Under the pieces are notes generated by a model. That model worked only from the letters and a program-made list of their open reading frames with translations, was not told the origin of the DNA and did not search any database. The translations under genes were made by a program, and so were the position numbers. 64,000 bases of DNA from Bradyrhizobium sp. CCBAU 51627 (GTDB lineage: Bacteria; Pseudomonadota; Alphaproteobacteria; Rhizobiales; Xanthobacteraceae). Positions 1-7,335 of the stretch are shown here, one piece after another (the first letter of the stretch is position 1; each line of letters opens with the position of its first letter). The stretch is from the NCBI RefSeq assembly GCF_028128765.1, contig NZ_LBJG01000081.1:1-64000 (forward strand), written 5' to 3'.

Positions 1-15
1 AAGCTTGCCTGATGG

Positions 16-89
16 GAGCCGGGTGAGGCGAGAGTCTCACGCCCGGTTCTGCGAGAGGCTGGAGGTGAAATCCCTCCGGCCTACTCACC
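16..89 (+). ncRNA. 3' end of a group II intron (domains V and VI)
   Basis: Positions 16-49 fold as a 34-nt domain V. The lower stem GAGCCGGG pairs with CCCGGTTC, there is a 2-nt bulge, and the upper stem TGAGGC pairs with GTCTCA around a GAGA tetraloop. The AGC catalytic triad is at 17-19. Positions 52-88 form a domain VI-like stem-loop with an unpaired A near 83, placed as a lariat branch point a few bases before the 3' splice site (about 88-90). The IS66 transposase reading frame resumes immediately afterwards, so the intron sits inside that gene. The intron body, any reverse transcriptase ORF and the 5' exon lie outside the window to the left. The fold was done by eye. Confidence 0.8.
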
Positions 90-940
90 CCACAGTGCCG
101 ATCCTGGCCAAGGGCCAGACGATCAAAGGACATATCTGGACCTACGTCCGCGACGATCGGCCATTCGGCGGACGGGCGCCGCCGGCTGCGCTCTATTACG
201 CCTCGCGTGACCGGCGGCAGGAGCATCCCACGCGGCATCTTCAAAGCTTCTCCGGTATCCTCCAGGCCGATGCCTATAGCGGCTACAACGAGCTGTATGA
301 CGCCTCGCGCGCACAGGGACCGGTCACGCCTGCACTCTGTTAGGCCCACGCCAGGCGGCAGTTCTTCGAGCTGGCGGACATCGCCGCCAATGCGAGGCGA
401 GACAAGAATGCCGCGGCGATCTCGCCGATTGCCCTCGAGGCGGTCAAGCGCATCGATGCCCTGTTCGATATTGAGCGCGGCATCAACGGCCAAAGCGCCG
501 AACAGCGTCTACGCGCGCGCAAAGAGCAAAGCGCACCCCTCATGGCGGCGCTGGAAGCGTGGCTGCGCGAGCAGCGTGCTCGGCTATCGAACTCCTCATC
601 GGTCGCCAAGCCAATCGACTACATGCTGCGCCGCTGGGAACGGTTTGCTCGCTTCATCGATGACGGGCGGATCTGCCTGACAAACAATGCGGCCGAGCGC
701 GCGCTGCGCGGCTTTGCTCTCGGCCGCAAGTCCTGGCTGTTCGCCGGCTCGGAACGCGGCGCTGATCGCGCCGCCATCATGGCGACGCTGATCATGACGG
801 CAAAGCTCAACGACATCGATCCGCAAGCCTGGCTGGCGGACGTCTTGGCTCGCATCAACGATCACGCTGTCCACAGGCTCGAGCAACTCCTGCCATGGAG
901 CTGGGCCTCCGAGATGGAGCGTCGTAAACTGGTGGCATGA
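90..940 (+). pseudogene. IS66 family transposase (TnpC), 3' part, interrupted
   Basis: The reading frame resumes after the intron with VPILAKG, then WTYVRDDRPFGG and FSGILQADAYSGYN. It goes on to the IS66 C-terminal block with LTNNAAERALRG and the closing FAGSERGADRAA region. These are hallmark stretches of the DDE transposase TnpC of IS66 elements. At 341-343 the frame has TAG where the family has Trp in the CWAHARR block, and the same frame then continues open to 940. The lesion is therefore a single nonsense substitution, not a frameshift. With the intron upstream, the gene is doubly inactivated unless splicing and readthrough occur. The stop codon at 938-940 overlaps the next gene's ATG. 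Confidence 0.88.
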
Positions 941-1542
941 CCGTCGGTATCGCTCGCCTCAAGATTACACTCGATGACGTCAACCCCGTGGTTCTGCGCC
1001 GGGTGGATGTGCCGTTCGACATCAAGCTCGATCGCCTGCACCTGACCATCCAGGCGGCCATGGGTTGGACCAACAGCCATCTCTACGAGCTGCGCGCCGG
1101 CGACGTCGGGTGGAGCACGCCTTACCCGGATGCAGATTGGGGCGTCGGCGAGTTTCTCGATGCCCGCAAGGCTCGGCTTAGCGATATCCTCGAAGACGTC
1201 GGAATAAAGAAGCTCACATACCTCTATGACTTTGGCGACGGCTGGGAGCATTCGATCAAGGTCGAGCGCCTTATCGATCCCGAGCCCGGCATGCTCTATC
1301 CGCGTCTGATCGAAGTCAGCGGCCGCTGTCCTCCCGAGGATTGTGGCGGTCCCTGGGGCTATGCCGAACTCCTCGAAGCCATCAAGGACCCCACCCACGA
1401 ACGCCACGCCGAACTCACCGAATGGATCGGCGACGATTTCGATCCCGACGCCGACGAGGCCGCGTGGCTCACCACGGAAGTTGCGGCTCTCGCCAAAAAA
1501 TGGTCACGCAAACCCGCAGCCAAGCGGGCCAAACGCACCTAA
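937..1542 (+). CDS. pRiA4b ORF-3 family protein, IS66 passenger
   Basis: A 201-residue protein of the family named after ORF-3 of Agrobacterium plasmid pRiA4b. Typical stretches are visible: a start like IARLKITLDDVNPVVLRRVD, then LHLTIQAAMGW, then LTYLYDFGDGWEH, then CPPEDCGGPWGY with the two family cysteines. The biochemical role is unknown. The start codon overlaps the transposase stop (ATGA at 937-940), and the IS terminal repeat begins 4 nt after its stop codon, so it is carried within the element as a passenger and probably translated by coupling to tnpC. A basic Lys/Arg/Ala-rich tail ends the protein. Confidence 0.85.
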   Translation: MTVGIARLKITLDDVNPVVLRRVDVPFDIKLDRLHLTIQAAMGWTNSHLYELRAGDVGWSTPYPDADWGVGEFLDARKARLSDILEDVGIKKLTYLYDFGDGWEHSIKVERLIDPEPGMLYPRLIEVSGRCPPEDCGGPWGYAELLEAIKDPTHERHAELTEWIGDDFDPDADEAAWLTTEVAALAKKWSRKPAAKRAKRT

Positions 1543-1546
1543 CCAG

Positions 1547-1567
1547 CGGCCTTCACCGGAGGGTTAC
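1547..1567 (-). repeat. Terminal inverted repeat of the IS66-like element
   Basis: Read on the minus strand this 21-nt stretch starts GTAACCCTCCGGTGAAGGCC, close to the GTAAGC...CCGGTGAAGGCCG ends typical of IS66 elements. It lies 4 nt after the stop of the passenger gene, which marks the right edge of the element. The left end is outside the window, so an 8-bp target duplication cannot be checked; GGCGAAGC at 1568-1575 would be the candidate. Confidence 0.65.
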
Positions 1568-1829
1568 GGCGAAGCGAACATTGCGTTCTTTGCTTCACGC
1601 CGCTGAATTTATGGGTACATGGCCTAGTTTGCTGTCGAAGAGGTATCTTCTCGAGCTAAAGCGATCGGTCTCGACGGCTGGTCAGATATGGTCGAGGTTT
1701 GATAGCCTGCAGGCACTCGACCTTGCCACTGCTCGTCGGGCCTGCTGCAGGCTTCGCTTCGTCCCACGTGGGCGCATCCCGATCCTGCGGGCGCCTTCTT
1801 CAGGTTCTCACAAACATCCGGCGAATTGC

Positions 1830-2582
1830 CTACCGCATTTTGCGATCGGCCCACCTCTTGATATCGGAAACCGTGAGCGCCTTGAGGAACGGATTGGCGT
1901 TGACCAGCTTTTCGCGTGTGGTCTGACCCGTCGCGTCAGCGGCGGCCATAAGGGAAGCAGCATCGGCATTTTCTGCAGCGGACAATAGCGCCACGGCGCC
2001 CGCCGGTCCCGCAAAATGGGCAAGGTAGAGAGAACCGGGCGAGATCGGCAGACCGCGCTTGTTTAGCATCGCGGCATATTCCTCCACCAGTCGCGTGGCG
2101 ATCTCTCGCGCAAGCTCGGGATCTCGCCGCAGGTCCAGAAGTTCCTTGTCGCTGCGCCCCTGGATCAGATCTCGTCGGTGCCTTCGAACGGCTTCGAGCC
2201 ACGTGTCATCGAGGAATTGGGCCGCACCGGTCGCGCTCGACCGCTTGTTTCTTTTATTCGGGTCACCATTGGACTCGGCTGAGATGATGCGCTCGACCAA
2301 TGTCTTCTCGGCCATCTTGTCGATCGATTTCCCATTCAAACGAGCGTCGCGAAACAGTACGAAACTTGCGACGAAAGCCAGGCCGACCGCCACTCCAAGT
2401 AACAACGTAATGGATTCTGCAGGCAGCCAGTCCCTCGTGGCGACAACGTACCCGCGCTCGTCCGGGCGCGGTGGCCGGATCTCCTCAGGGCCGCGCGCGT
2501 GCCCTGCCTCATGCGCGACGAGCCGCGAGGCGCCGTCGACCATCTTGCTGATATGGAGAGATTGATGGGCTAGGTCTGGCAT
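1830..2582 (-). CDS. Lytic transglycosylase-like membrane protein
   Basis: A 250-residue protein. The N-terminal ~65 residues are soluble. A hydrophobic segment follows (SITLLLGVAVGLAFVASFVL) that probably anchors it in the inner membrane. The rest contains IISAESNGDPNKRNKRSSATGAAQF-like sequence, where the Glu followed by SxxGDP and the S/T-GAAQF motif match the catalytic core of SLT-type transglycosylases. It would cleave peptidoglycan glycan strands, or be a degenerate family member. The ATG at 2582 is chosen because it overlaps the stop of the upstream secreted-protein gene by 13 nt. A longer in-frame extension to 3044 would run antiphase over that gene and has poor composition. Confidence 0.65.
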   Translation of the reverse strand: MPDLAHQSLHISKMVDGASRLVAHEAGHARGPEEIRPPRPDERGYVVATRDWLPAESITLLLGVAVGLAFVASFVLFRDARLNGKSIDKMAEKTLVERIISAESNGDPNKRNKRSSATGAAQFLDDTWLEAVRRHRRDLIQGRSDKELLDLRRDPELAREIATRLVEEYAAMLNKRGLPISPGSLYLAHFAGPAGAVALLSAAENADAASLMAAADATGQTTREKLVNANPFLKALTVSDIKRWADRKMR

Positions 2583-3010
2583 CGCGTTGACAGGTTCAGT
2601 ACTCGGAATAGGCCCTCGAAGACCCCCGACGGGCAGGGCTTGACCTCCGCGACCGGTCTGATGAGATTGAGTTTCGCAGTTGCCGTTCCGCGCTCGACCC
2701 GAGGTTTGGGCAGCGCGACGGCGGATTTTCGTTCGCGTGCACTCCGCTTCTGCTCGATGATCTTCGAAGTCTGTTGCACAACAATCGCTGTTTGATTCGG
2801 CAGATGCACCACTTCGTTCGAGGACATTGGCTGTGGTTGCGCTTGAAGCATATGCGGGATTTCGAGTCGGTCTGCCGTCGTCAGCGTATCGTGTGGGCCA
2901 ACCGCGGCATGAGCGGGCAGCGCATTCACAGGCTTTATCGCGCGCGGCGATGTATCGAGCTCCATCACCGCGAGTGTACCGAGGCCAGCAAGCATGAGAG
3001 CCACTCTCAT
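2570..3010 (-). CDS. Small secreted hypothetical protein
   Basis: A 146-residue protein with an N-terminal hydrophobic stretch (MRVALMLAGLGTLAVMEL) that reads as a signal peptide or anchor. A low-complexity, basic middle follows, and a C-terminal cysteine pair (KPCPSG ... STRCQT) could form a disulfide. No recognised domain. The ATG at 3010 has GGAG 10 nt upstream; an ATG at 3019 is possible but places the same Shine-Dalgarno too close. It overlaps the transglycosylase-like gene and is probably co-transcribed with it, so an envelope role is plausible but inferred from position only. Confidence 0.55.
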   Translation of the reverse strand: MRVALMLAGLGTLAVMELDTSPRAIKPVNALPAHAAVGPHDTLTTADRLEIPHMLQAQPQPMSSNEVVHLPNQTAIVVQQTSKIIEQKRSARERKSAVALPKPRVERGTATAKLNLIRPVAEVKPCPSGVFEGLFRVLNLSTRCQT

Positions 3011-3019
3011 CTGACACAT

Positions 3020-3827
3020 TCTCCGAAGGAGAAGCCTCGCTCAAAGCCCGCCGGAAATGAGCGCCGGAAGTTCGGAGGACGATTGCAGAGATCCAATGAG
3101 GCGGCTTGGCGGCAGAAGTGAACCAGTCGGCGCGCTTACGGGAGAAGATCAGAGACAGGGTTAACGCGCGGAGGGCCCGGTTGGATGTGCGGAAATGAAG
3201 GAGGGGAGGGCGTTCCGCGATCTAAAGACCTGCCTTTGCGGTTGCGTCAGGCCGGAGCGGGATGGCCGCGGCTTCGTTCGGACCTTGGGTAGCTGGCCCC
3301 GGGTGTTCACCGAGGCCGGTGAAAAGTGCCGTATGATTGAATGTCTCGAGATCGACGTATCGGCGGAGCTTGACGATATCCGGCACTGCAGCAGGGACGA
3401 ACTGGGCTGGGGCAGCTGCATAGAGGCCAAACGAACGCGATCAGCCAATGTCACGCCAAGGGGCGCTACTACGAGAGCATGTTCACCGTTGTCGTGAAAG
3501 CCTCTTGTCGGCTGAGCGGATATCGCACGTGGGTGGACAACTCGCCCGACCTGCCGAGCAACGCTCCATCTTTGGCGCTTGGGCTGCAAACATCCCTAAT
3601 TCGGTCTCCCCATCTTCGTGCTGCCGCCACAAACAGGACTCACGAATGCGTGACCGCGTATTGGGGAGAAAAGTAATGCGCGCACGCTCCGGAATTCTTC
3701 AAATCAGTCGAGCAGGCTGCTGAAGACCTGACACAGCTGGCTGCGGCCGAAGGCAAAAAGAGGCGCGCGGACTTACTCAATTCGCGCACCTCCGGGCCGT
3801 TTCACGGCGACTGAAGTCAGACGCAGT
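3020..3827. other. Gene-poor stretch, no supported gene
   Basis: About 800 bp with only short open frames on both strands (the longest ~140 codons on the minus strand at 3161-3589, ~100 codons on the plus strand at 3195-3497). None has a convincing ribosome site, signal sequence or family match. Lying beside the broken IS66 element, it may be decayed accessory DNA. Confidence 0.4.
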
Positions 3828-4055
3828 TCACAGCGGCCTCCAGCGACGCGGATGGTGCCGGTAATAATCGTAGTCGTGATCGCAGTCATCGTAGCCGTAG
3901 TAACCGGGTCCGCCGAGGACGATGGTTACACCACCCCGATGGCCGCCCCCGTGATGCCAGCCGCCAAACTCAAATGCGGAGGCGGAGGTTGGGGCCAGAG
4001 CAGCCGCACCCAACGAAGCTGCGGCAACTGCAGTAAAAAAGAATTTGCGCAACAT
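3828..4055 (-). CDS. Small secreted Gly/His/Tyr-rich protein
   Basis: 75 residues: a clear Sec signal peptide (MLRKFFFTAVAAASLGAAAL followed by a likely cleavage after ASA), then a mature part made almost entirely of Gly, His, Tyr and Asp (GGWHHGGGHRGG, then YDDCDHDYDYYRHH). A good Shine-Dalgarno (AGAGAGGAA) sits a few bases before the ATG. Similar short His/Gly-rich exported proteins are common in rhizobia and are usually hypothetical; metal binding is possible from composition but unproven. It stands alone, with gene-poor DNA on both sides. Confidence 0.7.
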   Translation of the reverse strand: MLRKFFFTAVAAASLGAAALAPTSASAFEFGGWHHGGGHRGGVTIVLGGPGYYGYDDCDHDYDYYRHHPRRWRPL

Positions 4056-4556
4056 GATCGATTCCTCTCTGTCAGGTTTGATGGAAGTCCTGCGTCAACA
4101 TGGCCTGGGGCCTGCGCAGCGGTGAATTGATATCGCGACAGACCGAGTGAACTCTGTGACACGCGCCACACATTGGTCGGCGATACCGGATTGCTCCTGT
4201 CGGCGAACAACAGATCGCAGAATGGATGAAGATCACCGAGTGAATTTCTGTTCACGACGAACACGAATTGGAGCGTGACGTCGACCTTTCTCGGCGCGCC
4301 AGGTGGTGACAAGGAATGCACCGACACTCTCGAGTCGAGATCAACGACGATTTTTGAGAGCAGGGAATCTAGGGCACTACGGACCACGCGGCAGGCCGAC
4401 TGATGTCTTCGCAGCCCTCACAAAAAGGTTTCGTGGGGCGTCGCGCCTGCAGCTCTTGCCCGAATGTGTGACGTTGCTCACGGTGCGCGTTCTCTCTCCC
4501 GACTATTCAGATTCCGTTCGCGGGGAATCCTCCCCTCCAATCCAAAGGAGAATGAC
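4056..4556. other. Intergenic region upstream of the double-glycine peptide gene
   Basis: About 500 bp between divergently transcribed small genes. No gene is supported. It must carry the promoter of the downstream peptide gene and that of the His/Gly-rich protein; I could not assign -35/-10 boxes with confidence. Confidence 0.4.
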
Positions 4557-4742
4557 ATGAGCCATGAAATCCGGGAGCTGAGCATAGATGATCTGGACGA
4601 TGTCTCGGGCGGCAACAAGATCGTCGAAATCGCGATCAACGTTGTTGCAAACCTTGTTTATGATGGCCTGAAGTGGCTCGTGAACAACGGCACGATCCAG
4701 GGCGGCCAGGCCAGCTGCGGCATGGGCCATTTGCCTTGCTAG
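4557..4742 (+). CDS. Double-glycine-leader peptide (bacteriocin-like precursor)
   Basis: 61 residues. The first ~17 read MSHEIRELSIDDLDDVSGG, a textbook double-glycine leader: acidic/hydrophobic LSxxxLxxVSGG, recognised and cleaved by the peptidase domain of C39-type ABC exporters. The mature part (NKIVEIAINVVANLVYDGLK...) is a hydrophobic, helix-prone stretch followed by a Gly-rich end with two cysteines (ASCGMGHLPC). A strong ribosome site (AAAGGAG) lies 6 nt before the ATG. A hairpin at 4761-4792 follows. No exporter, immunity or modification gene is seen nearby, so it would depend on a transporter elsewhere. Could be a class II-type microcin/bacteriocin or a signalling peptide. Confidence 0.75.
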   Translation: MSHEIRELSIDDLDDVSGGNKIVEIAINVVANLVYDGLKWLVNNGTIQGGQASCGMGHLPC

Positions 4743-4760
4743 TCAGTTGCTCGAATTGAG

Positions 4761-4792
4761 GCGCCTGCAGGTGCTTTCGGGCCTTCAGGCGC
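4761..4792 (+). terminator. Hairpin after the double-glycine peptide gene
   Basis: GCGCCTG-C-AGG pairs with CCT-T-CAGGCGC around a 10-nt loop, starting 18 nt after the stop codon. There is no clear U-tract, so it may be an intrinsic-like terminator or an mRNA-stabilising structure. Confidence 0.5.
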
Positions 4793-5159
4793 TCGTCGCT
4801 CGGGAAGCAGGAGGGCGCCCCCGCGCGTTCAACGCTCCCAGACGCGGAGCCGCAGGTGGGGCAGGCGATTTCGATCTTGCATCAGCGAGTATTTCGGAAT
4901 AATCGCATTATGCCACTGTTTTGCCCGACGCGTCAAATGGCTTTGGTTGAGCGCGCGCCGCGGGAGGCGTAAGTCCTTGATCCGACATGGACCGCCTACT
5001 GTGCATGGGGTTGTTTTCGAGATTGGCGGGATGTGATGGTCCTGAAAGCGGACCGCTCGTGCAGCTAAGAGCCTGATTCGCTGCACATTTCGCGTTGGCT
5101 GGGCGTGCCCGGGCGATCCGCCACGCGGAACTTTTTCCTCACCGCCGCGTTATCTCGGC
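4793..5159. other. Intergenic region, nothing recognised
   Basis: About 370 bp between the peptide terminator and a short charged-protein gene. No gene, repeat or RNA could be recognised. Confidence 0.35.
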
Positions 5160-5351
5160 ATGACAGAAGACCTTTCCTTCCGACGCAAACCCCTGACTCC
5201 TGAACAGCGCCAGGCCCGCGATGCGGCTCGCCGGATCGAGGCCGAGAAGGCCATGCGCGACCATGAGGAAGCGCAGAAGGCATTTCACGCCAACCGCGAG
5301 CGGCTGAAGGCCGAGCGGCTGGCGCGCGAGGCGGCTGCAGCCAAAGGCTGA
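5160..5351 (+). CDS. Small charged coiled-coil hypothetical protein
   Basis: 63 residues, almost entirely Arg/Lys/Glu/Ala and strongly helical (LTPEQRQARDAARRIEAEKA and onward). It has no signal peptide or membrane segment. It resembles short hypothetical proteins found in Bradyrhizobium; the function is unknown. A GC-rich hairpin at 5362-5386 just after the stop supports a real, separately terminated transcription unit. Confidence 0.6.
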   Translation: MTEDLSFRRKPLTPEQRQARDAARRIEAEKAMRDHEEAQKAFHANRERLKAERLAREAAAAKG

Positions 5352-5361
5352 CGAGACCTGA

Positions 5362-5386
5362 CCGGCCGGGCGTCACTTGCGGCCGG
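5362..5386 (+). terminator. GC-rich hairpin after the small charged protein gene
   Basis: CCGGCCG and CGGCCGG form a perfect 7-bp stem with an 11-nt loop, 11 nt after the stop codon. No U-tract is seen. Confidence 0.4.
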
Positions 5387-5686
5387 GCGGGTGTGCGGTC
5401 GTCAGCCATGAGTCTGAGGGCCTTTAGGGCGACGGCACTTGCCGGCGACTTTGGGCAGGCCTGACCCTGCGAGGCCCATTGTCGAGAGCGCGGCCTGCTA
5501 CAGGCGCACGCGCTCAAACCATCCAAATTCCAGAAGCCGTCTGTTCATGCATCCGGCCTGCCACGGCCGCAGTCCAGCTGCCGGCTTGACGGCGTCCGCC
5601 TTCGGTCGGAAGATTCAGATGAACTCAATAGACGAGAGCCACGGAGAATTCGCCCCCCAATCGGCGTAACGCAAACGGAGCTGACC
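5387..5686. other. Intergenic region before the zeta-subunit gene
   Basis: About 300 bp without a supported gene. A GGAG ribosome site lies near 5675, before the ATG of the next gene. Otherwise nothing recognised. Confidence 0.35.
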
Positions 5687-6016
5687 ATGACCACGTTCGA
5701 CAAGCGCGAGCAGGGCTTTGAGGCCAAATTCGCCCATGAGGAGGAGCTCATGTTCAAGGCCGCGGCGCGGTCGAACAAGCTGCTCGGGCTCTGGGCCGCA
5801 GGTCAGCTCGGACTCGACGGCGATGCGGCGGCGGCTTACGCGACGGCGCTGGTCACGGACAATCTGGCGAACCAGACAATGGACGAGACCCTGAACAAGG
5901 TGTCGGGCGACCTCGCTGACAAGGGGATTTCCCGCGAGCAGGTCGCGCTAAAACTCCAGGAATGCCTGCATCAGGCGTTGGCGCAGCTCGAGGCCGCATC
6001 GCGCCAGGCCGGCTAG
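5687..6016 (+). CDS. DUF1476 / ATPase inhibitor zeta-subunit family protein
   Basis: 109 residues with the conserved start TTFDKREQGFEAKFAHEEEL and the ARSNKLLGLWAA motif of DUF1476. Members in Paracoccus are the zeta subunit that inhibits F1-ATPase through an N-terminal inhibitory helix. In other alphaproteobacteria the inhibitory function varies. The length equals the family norm, and the ATG has a GGAG ribosome site. It stands as a single gene. Confidence 0.9.
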   Translation: MTTFDKREQGFEAKFAHEEELMFKAAARSNKLLGLWAAGQLGLDGDAAAAYATALVTDNLANQTMDETLNKVSGDLADKGISREQVALKLQECLHQALAQLEAASRQAG

Positions 6017-6031
6017 TTGGGCGCACGCGCC

Positions 6032-6241
6032 TCACTCGGCACGCCTGCGCGCAGTCGCGTCGCTGAACCTGTCGACGAAGGCGATCCCGATCGCCGAGAC
6101 CACGAAGGTGATGGGGATCAGCACCTGCCACATCACGCCGTTCTCGGTGAAGCTGGCGCGGTTCGAGCCGAGATTGCCGGCCTCGATGAATGTGCGCAGC
6201 AGCGCGAACCGAAGATGATCATCGGCAACAGGCTGATCCAC
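6032..6241 (-). CDS. Possible small single-pass membrane protein
   Basis: A 69-residue frame with a GTG start. It has one convincing transmembrane segment (VLIPITFVVSAIGIAFV) and a charged tail (DRFSDATARRRAE). Codon third positions are GC-rich as in neighbouring genes. No family recognised and the ribosome site is weak. It may be a small membrane protein or the remnant of a larger one. Confidence 0.35.
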   Translation of the reverse strand: MDQPVADDHLRFALLRTFIEAGNLGSNRASFTENGVMWQVLIPITFVVSAIGIAFVDRFSDATARRRAE

Positions 6242-6347
6242 CTCGCCGGATTGGCCGGTGGAAGACGGGAACGCCCCTTCGCCGCCTGTGGATGAGACGG
6301 TCTCATGCTATCTTGGCATATCGCGGGGAGCTGAGGAGAGGCGGACA

Positions 6348-6641
6348 GTGCTGCGCAGCGGCTTTGGCAAATGGATTGGCAGGCTTGTGCTTGCGAGCAC
6401 AGGGATCGTTCTTGGCGCCGGCGCCTCCAAGGTGTCGGCGACGCCGCTGACGCCGTTCCGCTATGAGGCGCAGGCCCAGCGCCATTGTCCCGGCGACAAA
6501 GTGGTGTGGCTGGATTTCAGGAAGGGCGTCTACTACCGCAAGGGGCAGAAGCTCTATGCCCAGGGCTTCGACGGCAGTTTCGTTTGCCTGAGTGAAGCGC
6601 GAGACAGCCTCTATCGCAGTTCGCCGCTGGGGTTGCGCTGA
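6348..6641 (+). CDS. Small exported hypothetical protein
   Basis: 97 residues from a GTG start with a strong ribosome site (GAGGAGAGG at 6333-6341). The N-terminus (WIGRLVLASTGIVLGAGASKVSA) is a signal peptide with a likely cleavage after VSA. The mature part contains two cysteines (QRHCPGDKVVWLDF ... GSFVCLSEA) that may form a disulfide. An ATG 30 codons upstream (6258) is open but has no ribosome site and would bury the signal peptide. Similar short proteins are frequent in Bradyrhizobium; the function is unknown. Confidence 0.65.
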   Translation: MLRSGFGKWIGRLVLASTGIVLGAGASKVSATPLTPFRYEAQAQRHCPGDKVVWLDFRKGVYYRKGQKLYAQGFDGSFVCLSEARDSLYRSSPLGLR

Positions 6642-6678
6642 GCGGGCACGCAGGCCGCGCGAGCTTGGGTTCGATGGA

Positions 6679-6777
6679 TTAGCCGAAGGCCAGCGCCACG
6701 AGGCTCGAGCAGAGCAGGACCAGACCGCCCGCGGTCAAGGCCAGAAAGCCATCAGATACGAAGTCATGTTTGCGCAT
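6679..6777 (-). CDS. 32-residue putative membrane peptide
   Basis: An ATG-started frame of 32 residues: a short charged head (MRKHDFVSDG) followed by a single hydrophobic helix (FLALTAGGLVLLCSSLVALA) ending in FG and a stop. The hydrophobic pattern with a basic start fits a one-pass small membrane protein. The upstream AGG is only a weak ribosome site. The function is unknown. Confidence 0.45.
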   Translation of the reverse strand: MRKHDFVSDGFLALTAGGLVLLCSSLVALAFG

Positions 6778-6880
6778 GAGACACCTGCTGCTCTCGTCTT
6801 CGATGCTCGATCGGATTGCTTAAAATTGTCCGAACGGGCCGCCTTGAAGAAGTGATGCAATGTCGCCCGCGCGAGTGCCT

Positions 6881-6970
6881 TCAGGCCCTCGTGCGGTAGC
6901 CTTCAAACGCATGGGCCAGGAAGATCCCCGCGCTTACCAGACCCATCAGTGCCGAAACCGTCTCGATCAT
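6881..6970 (-). CDS. 29-residue putative membrane peptide
   Basis: Starts at an ATG with GGAA upstream and encodes MIETVSALMGLVSAGIFLAH followed by AFEGYRTRA: one hydrophobic helix and a basic tail, typical of small inner-membrane proteins. A longer in-frame extension upstream (to 7150) is poor in composition and is not favoured. I recall very similar short proteins in Bradyrhizobium, but this rests on memory. It shares strand and vicinity with the 32-residue peptide. Confidence 0.5.
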   Translation of the reverse strand: MIETVSALMGLVSAGIFLAHAFEGYRTRA

Positions 6971-6977
6971 CGTTAAA

Positions 6978-7335
6978 TTCCAATCCCGCCCCTGCACGCG
7001 AGAAAACGCGGGCGGCCTTGCACAGTCAAAAGAATTCCGGTGAAGCGCGTGACAATGGGGGTGGAGTGAGCTTTTGGCGCAACAGCTTGTGCGGGACTGG
7101 CACAGCGGAGGTGGCCCTGAGGCCCTCGCGCCCTGTAGATCAACGGACAATTGCGAACGTCCTGTTTACCATCCCGGTGCGAACGCTGTGGGCTCCCCAT
7201 TTCCGCCGTGTTCGGGTTGCGTTATCGTTACCACCTCTGGGACGGTGGTGGGCCGCCGCGGAGCTTGAGGACCGGACGGCGCGCTCCGCAGGCAAGCGGA
7301 TTGGGTCCGTCTGCGGCGAAATGGTATTGGGGCGA
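6978..7335. other. Promoter-bearing region upstream of the rlpA-like gene
   Basis: About 360 bp without a supported gene. The rlpA reading frame is open back to 6949, but the lipoprotein signal begins only at 7336, so the upstream part is taken as leader. An inverted repeat GTTACCACC...GGTGGTGGGC lies around 7226-7252. Confidence 0.35.

Noticed and set aside
207..680. A 157-codon frame overlapping the IS66 transposase
   Set aside because: It is a different frame from the transposase and rich in Arg/Ser, a high-GC shadow. The transposase frame itself continues across the amber codon, so no frameshift is needed.
1830..3044. A 404-codon frame that would extend the transglycosylase-like gene upstream
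   Set aside because: The first ~154 codons have low-quality Arg/Ser/Ala-rich composition and lie over another gene with a signal peptide in a different frame; the ATG at 2582 is a better start.
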